A DNA stretch of 9,429 nt from Rhodoluna sp. (lineage in GTDB: Bacteria; Actinomycetota; Actinomycetes; Actinomycetales; Microbacteriaceae), in contig JAGNYY010000019.1 of NCBI GenBank assembly GCA_017984715.1, positions 1,312 to 10,740 on the forward strand, in the 5' to 3' direction. A program made the position numbers and the translations under genes. Of this stretch, positions 1 through 5,510 are shown one piece after another. Numbering within the stretch: position 1 is the stretch's first letter; each line of letters opens with the position of its first letter. The notes below the pieces were generated by a model. That model saw only the letters and a program-made list of their open reading frames with translations, was not told the origin of the DNA and made no database searches.

Positions 1-106
1 CTAGCTCTTCGGCCAACGCCGCTTGAGTGCCCGCCAACAAGCTGGCCGAAGCAATTGATGCAACAATCATGGCTCCCCCAAGCCCAATAACCTTTACTCT
101 TCTCAT
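1..106 (-). CDS. Secreted protein, N-terminal fragment (signal peptide only)
   Basis: A reading frame begins with ATG at 106-104 on the minus strand and stays open to the window edge (35 codons). It starts MRRVKVIGLGG, followed by a hydrophobic alanine-rich stretch, and ends with ALA-EE at residues 30-34. This is a textbook Sec signal peptide: basic n-region (RRVK), hydrophobic core of about residues 6-26, and an A-x-A cleavage site after residue 32. There is no cysteine at the cleavage site, so it is not a lipoprotein. A GGGGAT sequence about 8 bases before the ATG could serve as a weak ribosome site. The mature protein lies outside the window, so its function cannot be told. It is divergent from the LuxR-type regulator gene and shares the intergenic region carrying the phased repeat, so it may be that regulator's target (inference). 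Confidence 0.72.
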   Translation of the reverse strand, partial: MRRVKVIGLGGAMIVASIASASLLAGTQAALAEEL

Positions 107-340
107 GGTTTTATCCCCAATAAAAGTTCGCACCCAGGTGGCGCTAACACCGCAAGAGTACGTCTAAATCGCCTGGATTTTCATTGAGTTTTCGGGGCAA
201 TTCGGACAATTTCGGGCAGACTTCGGACAATTTCGTACAATTTCGTCGAAAAATCAATGTCTGGGGTTACCCATAGGTTTTCTATTGAATAGGTCTCGCT
301 GTGAGATCTGAAACAAAGGGGGATAGAAACCGGGGTCGGA
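107..340. other. Divergent intergenic region between secreted-protein and LuxR genes
   Basis: No coding frame with a credible start lies in these 234 bases. The main content is the phased TTCG repeat array described separately. The small perfect inverted repeat CTATTGAATAG (282-292, one central base) lies between the array and the LuxR start. I could not assign convincing -35/-10 pairs in either direction. The region presumably holds the promoters of both divergent genes. Confidence 0.6.
191..251. repeat. Helically phased array of TTCG-headed 10-bp units
   Basis: TTCG occurs at 191, 201, 211, 222, 232 and 242, spacings of 10, 10, 11, 10 and 10 bases (mean 10.2, one turn of B-DNA). The units resemble TTCGGACAAT. 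A 14-base direct repeat (TTCGGACAATTTCG) is exact at 201-214 and 222-235, 21 bases apart. The last unit ends in a short palindrome, TTTCGTCGAAA (241-251). AATTT tracts recur in phase, so the DNA could be intrinsically curved. The array may be a cooperative binding platform on one face of the helix for a regulator, plausibly the adjacent LuxR-type protein; the binding partner is inference. Confidence 0.7.
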
Positions 341-1066
341 ATGCAAGTCGAAAATAAGCAACTAACCGAGAGAGCGCGATCGCTGCTGCTCTCTTTCGCA
401 ATAAGTCACAACGCAAGCGACTTTTGCAGATTTCTAACAGTCGTGGCGTTCCGAGACTTGGGGGCGACCGCAGCACTTATGGCCCGTGTCGACCCCGATG
501 GAATTCTGCGCGTAACCGGCAGCTACGGGCAAGTCGAGCCAATCGTCGAAAGCGCATTTGACTCCGAAAATCAAGTTGCGCTTCTAAAGCAGTCAATAAC
601 CATGGGGCGCGTTCAGCAGGCAAGCCTAGAACAAAACCTCGACCCAGAAGATGGAGAGGAATTCCTTGCCATCCCCTTCACACCAGCTAGTGAGGTTCAG
701 GGGGCCTTCGGAATTTCATTCAGAAATCGAGCTCGAGTAGACGAAGTTTCGGCAACAGATTTGCAGCTGCTGAGTTTGCTATCCGAGCTGATGGCAATCA
801 ACTCAATGCCACGCATCCGCACCTCAGGAATCCTGTCGAAACTCTATTTTGATTCGCTAGAACTTGACGACATCTCTGCCTTGACTGCGCGACAACTTCG
901 GGTGCTTGATGAAATGGCCATCGGCAAAACCAACTCCCAGATTGCTCGTTCACTAAACGTTAGCGAGTCAACCATCAAGCAAGAATCCGTTCGCCTGTTC
1001 AAGGTTCTCGGCGTCAGCACCAGGCAGAGGGCCGTTGCCATCGGCAAAGAGATGGGGATTATTTAG
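341..1066 (+). CDS. LuxR-type transcriptional regulator with GAF-like N-terminal domain
   Basis: A 241-residue DNA-binding regulator. The C-terminus (about residues 181-241) is a LuxR/GerE helix-turn-helix: LTARQLRVLDEMAIG, then TNSQIARSLNVSESTIK, then LGVSTRQRAVA. Residues 1-170 have the look of a GAF-type sensor domain, predicted from pattern only; there is no phosphoacceptor receiver domain. In the recognition helix the histidine common after the conserved lysine (VKxH) is replaced (TIKQES), a variation I associate with some actinobacterial members. ATG 341 is preferred: an in-frame TGA at 302-304 closes the frame upstream, and the next Met is far inside the domain. A GGGG at 332-335 is a modest ribosome site. 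Codon use is less biased than in the downstream operon (AAT and AAA are present). The gene is divergent from a secreted-protein gene and convergent, with overlapping stops, to the AraC gene. Ligand and targets are unknown. Confidence 0.85.
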   Translation: MQVENKQLTERARSLLLSFAISHNASDFCRFLTVVAFRDLGATAALMARVDPDGILRVTGSYGQVEPIVESAFDSENQVALLKQSITMGRVQQASLEQNLDPEDGEEFLAIPFTPASEVQGAFGISFRNRARVDEVSATDLQLLSLLSELMAINSMPRIRTSGILSKLYFDSLELDDISALTARQLRVLDEMAIGKTNSQIARSLNVSESTIKQESVRLFKVLGVSTRQRAVAIGKEMGII

Positions 1067-2037
1067 CGGTTTGGATTAACCAATCCGAGGCTCAAGAGCT
1101 TAGATTCCGGCTTCGATTCAGCGTCCATGTTTCGGTAGGCCGAAGGAGTAAGGCCCGTCTCTGTCAAAAACTTTCTGTTGAAATTGGCGAGGTTCCCGTA
1201 GCCGCTCGACCGTCCGATCGAAGCAATTGACTGATCGGTCTGGTCCAAGAGCCTGCAAGCATGGGCAATTCGCAGTTTGCGAACCATGTCGCTAAATGTG
1301 AGACCTGAAGCTTTTTTGAAGTATTTCGAGAAGGTGGGTTCTGACATGTGCGCGATTCGCGCGGCCTCTGACATTCGGATATCTAAGGTTAGGTTTTCAA
1401 AAATGTATTTGATACCGGCCTCCACGGCTGATCGACCTTCGTTGCTTGCGTGTTCGTTGACCCAACTGCGAGTCAAATATTGCTTGTCACCTTCCGGCGC
1501 ATTCATGAATAAGTCGATTAAGGCAAAGAAACCAGAGATTTGCCCCAGGCCCGAAGACGTGCCAACGCCCTCGAGCAAAGCCTCGGCTTTAGTCCGAGTT
1601 TCACCATGAAAAATAATGCCCTGCTTGATTTCTTCTAGAAACGCCTTAACCCCGGTGAGTTCGGGGATCACCGTGCTCACACGCATAAGCCAGTCAGCAT
1701 CAAACTGTATGAGCGCGTCGCGATTCACGAACACCTCACCAGGTTGCAGATCACTCATCCAGTCATGGGGCAGGTTCGAGCCCATGATGCTCACTTGGCC
1801 AGGTTCGAAAGCTCCGATGTAGTCGCCGGCGATCAAGCTACCCGAGCTTTTGCGAATCAGATGAATTTCAATTTCGGGGTGATATTGCCATCGAGCAATT
1901 TCGCTCGGGTAATCATGTTCGAGCCACCTAAATGACTTAGAAGGGTGGGGCGGAATTACCTCAAGGTAGGGGTCGAGTTCAAGAAATTGTTGAGGTGAAC
2001 GACCGCTTTTGGCGCTGTCATTTGGTAACGGATTCAT
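1063..2037 (-). CDS. AraC-family transcriptional regulator (MtlR-like by context)
   Basis: A 324-residue regulator, the normal length for the family. Residues about 45-125 form a cupin-type sensing domain (RWQYHPEIEIHLI, a GDYIG-FEPG stretch, and SNLPHDW at 88-93). The C-terminal AraC/XylS domain spans about residues 205-305 with two helix-turn-helices. The first is near 222-244 (MSEAARIAHMSEPTFSKYF). The second is near 269-292 and is followed by the family signature GYGNLANFNRKFLTETGLTPSAYR (280-302). Start ATG at 2037-2035 has only a weak ribosome site. The gene is divergent from the polyol operon with a 324-bp control region between them. That is the usual arrangement for a local activator and matches the placing of an AraC-type activator (MtlR) by the mannitol/arabitol operon in Pseudomonas. 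It is therefore probably a polyol-responsive regulator of that operon (inference). The stop codon overlaps that of the convergent LuxR gene. Confidence 0.88.
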   Translation of the reverse strand: MNPLPNDSAKSGRSPQQFLELDPYLEVIPPHPSKSFRWLEHDYPSEIARWQYHPEIEIHLIRKSSGSLIAGDYIGAFEPGQVSIMGSNLPHDWMSDLQPGEVFVNRDALIQFDADWLMRVSTVIPELTGVKAFLEEIKQGIIFHGETRTKAEALLEGVGTSSGLGQISGFFALIDLFMNAPEGDKQYLTRSWVNEHASNEGRSAVEAGIKYIFENLTLDIRMSEAARIAHMSEPTFSKYFKKASGLTFSDMVRKLRIAHACRLLDQTDQSIASIGRSSGYGNLANFNRKFLTETGLTPSAYRNMDAESKPESKLLSLGLVNPNR

Positions 2038-2093
2038 AACACTATTTTTCCAGTTCTAAGAATTTACCCATTAGACGTACTTTGTTGGCAAAA

Positions 2094-2103
2094 TTTTCGA
2101 AAA
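2094..2103. promoter_or_regulatory. Palindrome TTTTCGAAAA, possible operator
   Basis: A perfect 10-bp palindrome with central CG lies 57 bases upstream of the AraC start, just beyond the weak candidate -35 of that gene. A central-CG palindrome is a common form for LacI-type operators, but no LacI-type gene is in the window, and A/T-rich palindromes of this size can arise by chance. Binding is unproven. Confidence 0.3.
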
Positions 2104-2234
2104 CCAAAAGCGCCCTGTAGTGGCGGGGCTTGCGGGCAACTAATACTTTTTTGCTCAGCGTTTTATTAAATTTCGACTTTTTAACTATAGAAAAATAGTA
2201 TCAGAATTAGATGTTTTTTGACCCCCTTTTTATT

Positions 2235-2262
2235 TTGTTCACCCGCGAATTCGCGATAACTT
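2235..2262 (+). promoter_or_regulatory. Candidate promoter of the polyol operon
   Basis: TTGTTC at 2235-2240 (3 to 4 matches to TTGACA) and TAACTT at 2257-2262 (partial match to TATAAT) are separated by 16 bases. This predicts a transcript start near 2269 and a leader of about 93 bases before the binding-protein start codon. The match is only moderate, as expected for an activator-dependent promoter. The spacer carries a perfect 12-bp palindrome. Assignment is by eye. Confidence 0.4.
2244..2255. promoter_or_regulatory. Perfect 12-bp palindrome CGCGAATTCGCG, likely operator
   Basis: A perfectly self-complementary 12-mer sits inside the spacer of the candidate operon promoter. A protein bound there as a dimer would block or remodel RNA polymerase access. 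The surroundings are AT-rich, so the GC-capped palindrome stands out. Which protein binds, if any, is unknown: AraC-type proteins usually prefer direct repeats, so a repressor encoded elsewhere is possible. Confidence 0.45.
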
Positions 2263-2280
2263 CAAACCACGGAGATGCCT

Positions 2281-2319
2281 CGGTTTACGATCCCCTGGCC
2301 TCTTCTCCGGATCAAACCG
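2281..2319 (+). promoter_or_regulatory. Leader hairpin upstream of the binding-protein gene
   Basis: CGGTTT (2281-2286) and GATCC (2289-2293) pair with GGATC (2309-2313) and AAACCG (2314-2319). This gives an 11-bp stem with a 2-base bulge (AC, 2287-2288) and a 15-base pyrimidine-rich loop. It would lie in the 5' leader about 30 bases before the ribosome site. An alternative, mutually exclusive 5-bp hairpin (TCCGG 2306-2310 with CCGGA 2317-2321) uses the same 3' arm. There is no T-run after it, so it is not a plain terminator. Roles could be mRNA stabilisation, leader control or a DNA operator; none is shown. Confidence 0.45.
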
Positions 2320-2361
2320 GAAACTTAAAAATCATGTAGCAACGAAAACAAAGGAGTATCA

Positions 2362-3699
2362 ATGCTTTTGAACAAAAAGATTGCCGCCTTTGGAGCGATG
2401 GCAGTTGTTTCTGCCCTAGCTCTAACTGGTTGTGCAGCATCAACTGAAGACGCAAACGCACCTGTTACCCTGACCCTCGCTACCGTAAACAACGGTCAGA
2501 TGAAGGACATGGAGACTCTAAAGGGTGAGTTCGAAGCCGCTAACCCTGGCATCACCGTTAACTTCCAGGTTATGGAAGAAGGCGACCTACGTAGCGCAGT
2601 TACTGCAGACGTTGCAAACGCAGCTGGCCAGTACGACATCGTTACCATCGGCGCCTATGAGGTTCCACAGTGGGGCGCTAACGGTTGGCTAGCCGACCTG
2701 ACCCCAGCTCTTACCGAAGATGAGGCATACGACGTAGAGGACATCCTTCCTCCAGTTCGCACCGCTCTCTCAGTCGACGGCAAGCAGTATGCGGTTCCTT
2801 TCTACGGTGAGTCATCAATCCTTATGTACAACAAGGAAATCATGGACAAGGCTGGCATCACCGTGCCAAACAAGCCAACCTGGCAGCAGATCGCGGACAT
2901 CGCGAAGAAGGTTAACACCGCAGACCGCTCAGGCATCTGTATGCGTGGAAAGCCTGGTTGGGGCGACTTGTTCGCACCACTAACCACCGTGGTCCAGACC
3001 TTCGGTGGCGCTTGGTACGACATGAACTGGGACGCACAGGTTAACTCACCTGAGTTCACCCAGGCAGTCACCTTCTACAAGAACCTTCTTGACACCTCAG
3101 GCCAGAAGGACCCAGTTTCATACAGCTTCAACGAGTGTCTAACCGCTCTAAAGAACGCAAAGACCGCAATGTGGGTTGACGCTTCTGTAGCAGCATCGAT
3201 GCTTGAAGCTGATGACTCGCCTGTAAAGGGCAAGATGGGTTACGCTCACTCTCCAGTTGTAAAGACTGCTGAGTCGGGCTGGCTTTGGAGCTGGAACCTT
3301 GCAATCCCTGCAAACACCCAGCACAAGGATGCAGCGACCAAGTTCGTCAAGTGGGCTACCAGCAAGGAATACCACCAGCTAGTTGGTAAGACCCTTGGTT
3401 GGACTCTTGTTCCACCAGGTGCTCGCACCTCAACCTACTCAATCCCTGAGTACAAGGAAGCAGCAGCTGCCTTCGCTCCAATTACCCTCGAGGTAATGAG
3501 CGCAGTCAACCCTGCACAGCCTGGCGTAAACCCACAGCCATGGGTTGGTATCCAGTACGTAGCAATCCCTGAGTTCCAGGATGTTGGAAACCAGGTTGCA
3601 CAGCTTGTAGCTGACGCTCTAGCCGGTCGCAAGACCATCAAGGAAGCTCTTGATGAAGGCCAGAAGATCGCTCAGGCCGCTGGCGACGCACACAAGTAG
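2362..3699 (+). CDS. ABC transporter polyol-binding lipoprotein (SmoE/MtlE-like)
   Basis: A 445-residue extracellular solute-binding protein of family 1, the capture component of a sugar-alcohol ABC importer. Residues 1-23 form a lipoprotein signal (basic NKK, hydrophobic core) with lipobox LTGC; Cys24 would be lipidated and anchor the protein outside the membrane. The mature part has the family opening (VTLTLATVNNG, then FEAANPGITVNF). It also has a GAYEVPQWGANGWL stretch at 97-110 that closely resembles the polyol-binding SmoE/MtlE branch rather than maltose-type proteins. ATG 2362 has a strong ribosome site, AAAGGAG at 2350-2356, five bases ahead. It is the first gene of the operon, followed by a large hairpin and then the permeases. 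All Asn codons are AAC, and all Lys codons except residue 5 are AAG, suggesting very high expression. The exact ligand (arabinitol, xylitol, mannitol or sorbitol) cannot be read from the sequence. Confidence 0.92.
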   Translation: MLLNKKIAAFGAMAVVSALALTGCAASTEDANAPVTLTLATVNNGQMKDMETLKGEFEAANPGITVNFQVMEEGDLRSAVTADVANAAGQYDIVTIGAYEVPQWGANGWLADLTPALTEDEAYDVEDILPPVRTALSVDGKQYAVPFYGESSILMYNKEIMDKAGITVPNKPTWQQIADIAKKVNTADRSGICMRGKPGWGDLFAPLTTVVQTFGGAWYDMNWDAQVNSPEFTQAVTFYKNLLDTSGQKDPVSYSFNECLTALKNAKTAMWVDASVAASMLEADDSPVKGKMGYAHSPVVKTAESGWLWSWNLAIPANTQHKDAATKFVKWATSKEYHQLVGKTLGWTLVPPGARTSTYSIPEYKEAAAAFAPITLEVMSAVNPAQPGVNPQPWVGIQYVAIPEFQDVGNQVAQLVADALAGRKTIKEALDEGQKIAQAAGDAHK

Positions 3700-3722
3700 T
3701 ACATAGCACCACAAAGTTACAA

Positions 3723-3756
3723 GCTCGGGGTCGACGACAGTCCGTCGACCCCGAGC
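3723..3756 (+). promoter_or_regulatory. Strong intercistronic hairpin after the binding-protein gene
   Basis: The 14 bases at 3723-3736 (GCTCGGGGTCGACG) are perfectly complementary to 3743-3756, leaving a 6-base loop (ACAGTC). No T-run follows (CCAACTAATC), so full intrinsic termination is unlikely. The position is 23 bases after the binding-protein stop and 25 before the permease start. This is typical of a structure that protects the upstream message from 3' decay, or partially attenuates, so that binding protein outnumbers permease. Confidence 0.8.
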
Positions 3757-3781
3757 CCAACTAATCACTAGGGAAACAGAA

Positions 3782-4696
3782 ATGACCGCAACCACTCCAG
3801 CAGCTGCCTCAATGGGCAAAATAGCGAAGAAGAACGTTTGGCTCTCACGCTCGCTGATTCTGCCGGCTCTGATTTTCGGAATCGTGATGACACAGATTCC
3901 ATTCCTAGTCACCATCTATTTCTCATTGCTCAACTGGAACCTGCTCAAGCCAGGCGAGATTGGCTTTGCTTGGTTCAAGAACTATGTGTCGGTTTTCACC
4001 ACCGGCGACCTAGTCCCATCGATCATTGCAACCGTAGGCATCACCACTTCGGCCGTTGTGCTTTCACTTCTATTCGGCTTGCTCTTCGCTATCCTGCTCG
4101 ACCGAAACTTCCGCGGCCAGGCCTTGGCCCGAACTCTCGTGATCACACCGTTCCTGATCATGCCGGCAGCAGCCTCGCTGATCTGGAAATACTCAATGTT
4201 CGACACCAGCATCGGTGTCATCAATTGGGTCACCTCATCGCTCGGTCTTCCATCAATTGCATGGAGCACCGATTTGCCTCTAGCTACCGTGATCATCGTG
4301 TTGACCTGGCAGTTCACACCATTCTTCATGTTGATTTTGCTCGCCGGCCTTCAAAGCCAGAGCCGCGAAGTTATTGAGGCTGCATCAGTAGATGGGGCGG
4401 GGGCATTCCGCACTTTCCAGTGGATGACCCTGCCTCATCTCCGCCAGTACATCGAGATCTCGGTCTTGCTCGGCAGCATCATGCTCCTGCAGGTTTTCGA
4501 CCCGGTGGCCATCATGACCAAGGGCACGGGCGGCACGAAGACCCTCGCCTACCTGCTCTATGAGCGGGCCTTTATCGGCTTGGATGTTGGCCAGGCTGCG
4601 GCCTACGGCGTCGTCACAGTGGTGCTGACTCTAATTGTTGCCACCATTGCGCTCAAGACTCTATTCAAGGTATTCATGGCCGGAGGAAACCGCTAA
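3782..4696 (+). CDS. ABC transporter permease, polyol importer (SmoF/MtlF-like)
   Basis: A 304-residue inner-membrane permease of the MalF-type family (binding-protein-dependent transport). Six hydrophobic segments can be seen near residues 25-50, 79-105, 117-137, 165-188, 223-240 and 272-292. The cytoplasmic EAA loop that docks the ATPase is intact: E199-A200-A201, G205, and LP about ten residues on (EVIEAASVDGAGAFRTFQW, then TLP). ATG 3782 has an AGGGA ribosome site at 3770-3774, weaker than that of the binding protein. Its stop (TAA 4694-4696) overlaps the next ATG by one base, so it is translationally coupled to its partner. It should pair with the second permease as a heterodimer. No ATPase gene is adjacent. 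Confidence 0.92.
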   Translation: MTATTPAAASMGKIAKKNVWLSRSLILPALIFGIVMTQIPFLVTIYFSLLNWNLLKPGEIGFAWFKNYVSVFTTGDLVPSIIATVGITTSAVVLSLLFGLLFAILLDRNFRGQALARTLVITPFLIMPAAASLIWKYSMFDTSIGVINWVTSSLGLPSIAWSTDLPLATVIIVLTWQFTPFFMLILLAGLQSQSREVIEAASVDGAGAFRTFQWMTLPHLRQYIEISVLLGSIMLLQVFDPVAIMTKGTGGTKTLAYLLYERAFIGLDVGQAAAYGVVTVVLTLIVATIALKTLFKVFMAGGNR

Positions 4697-5508
4697 TGAA
4701 GAAAACAAAAGCTTCTCTAATCACCACCTTCACCTGGGTATTGGTTCTGGTGTTCTTCTTCCCGGTCGGCTGGATGTTCTTGAACTCCTTCAAGTCTGAA
4801 AACGACGCAGCATCGATCGTCCCAAAGATCTTCTTCGAGGCGGATTTTTCTGGCTTCCAGCGCTTGATGGATCGCGACATGATGAGCTATCTCGAACACT
4901 CCCTCGCCTCGAGCATCACATCGACGCTTTTGGTCATTGTGTTGGCGGTGCCTGCCGCATACGCCTTGAGCATTCGCCCGATTAAAAACGTTCAAGACGC
5001 GCTCTCGTTCTTCATCTCAACGCGCTTCATGCCGGCAGCGGCCTCGATCCTCCCGCTTTACATGATCTTCAAGACCCTGCACGTTCTCGACAACGTCGGC
5101 GCTCTAACACTTGTTTACGCAGCAATGAACCTGCCGATTGCGGTTTGGATGATGCGCTCGTTCTTCAGCGAAGTTCCCCTCGAGATCGTCGAGGCAGCTC
5201 AGATTGACGGCGCGAACTTCCGCACCGAACTAACCCGCGTAGTCTTGCCGATCGTGTTGCCAGGCATTGCTGCAGTTGCTCTCATCTGCTTCATCTTCTC
5301 TTGGAACGAATACTTTCTTGCGACACTATTGACCAGCAACAACGCCAAGACCACCCCGCCGTTCCTTGCGAGCTTCGTTGATGGTCGCGGTCTATTCCTT
5401 TCGGTCCTTTCGGCCGCCTCAACCGTTGCCGCTTTGCCGGTGATCATCGCCGGCTGGCTCGCACAGAAGCAACTAGTGCGCGGTCTTGCAATGGGTGCGG
5501 TGAAGTAA
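4696..5508 (+). CDS. ABC transporter permease, polyol importer (SmoG/MtlG-like)
   Basis: A 270-residue MalG-type inner-membrane permease, the expected partner of the preceding gene and of normal length for the family. Residues 8-31 form the first membrane segment, with further ones near 70-92, 107-127, 136-153, 185-207 and 231-255. The EAA loop is intact (E166-A167-A168, G172, then VVLPIVLPG), as is the family stretch FSWNEYFLA after it. Start ATG 4696 overlaps the upstream TAA (TAATG) and has a good ribosome site, GGAGGA at 4682-4687. The stop is only two bases before the dehydrogenase start. With the partner permease it forms the membrane channel, and the intact loops imply that it still needs an ATPase supplied from elsewhere. 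Confidence 0.92.
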   Translation: MKKTKASLITTFTWVLVLVFFFPVGWMFLNSFKSENDAASIVPKIFFEADFSGFQRLMDRDMMSYLEHSLASSITSTLLVIVLAVPAAYALSIRPIKNVQDALSFFISTRFMPAAASILPLYMIFKTLHVLDNVGALTLVYAAMNLPIAVWMMRSFFSEVPLEIVEAAQIDGANFRTELTRVVLPIVLPGIAAVALICFIFSWNEYFLATLLTSNNAKTTPPFLASFVDGRGLFLSVLSAASTVAALPVIIAGWLAQKQLVRGLAMGAVK

Positions 5509-5510
5509 CA

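Larger units (their letters stand above)
2038..2361. other. Divergent control region between AraC gene and polyol operon
   Basis: A 324-bp AT-rich region with no credible gene. Besides the promoter, palindromes and hairpin listed separately, it has a possible weak AraC-gene promoter on the minus strand: TTGCCA at 2091-2086 and TAAATT at 2066-2061, with a long 19-base spacer. There is also an imperfect ACTAT/ATAGT inverted repeat at 2184-2199. I could not define clear AraC direct-repeat half sites by eye. Confidence 0.6.

Noticed and set aside
191..251. The phased repeat as a small CRISPR array or DnaA-box origin
   Set aside because: Units are about 10 bases with no spacers, and none resembles the DnaA box TTATCCACA; no cas or dnaA gene is nearby.
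1277..1935. Plus-strand open frames across the AraC gene (1277-1609, 1616-1822, 1744-1935)
   Set aside because: They are antisense to a regulator with full AraC signatures, lack ribosome sites and show no recognisable domain.
2244..2255. The palindrome with its central EcoRI site as a cloning linker artefact
   Set aside because: No vector-like sequence or abrupt change surrounds it and the flanking region reads as continuous native intergenic DNA.
3723..3756. Hairpin as a rho-independent terminator ending the binding-protein transcript
   Set aside because: The stem is strong but no run of T follows, and the permeases downstream have no separate promoter that I can see; attenuation or stabilisation fits better.
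3838..4377. Open frame of 179 codons on the plus strand inside the first permease gene
   Set aside because: It lies wholly within a well-supported permease in another frame, has arginine/histidine-rich low-plausibility composition and no ribosome site; it is a shadow frame.
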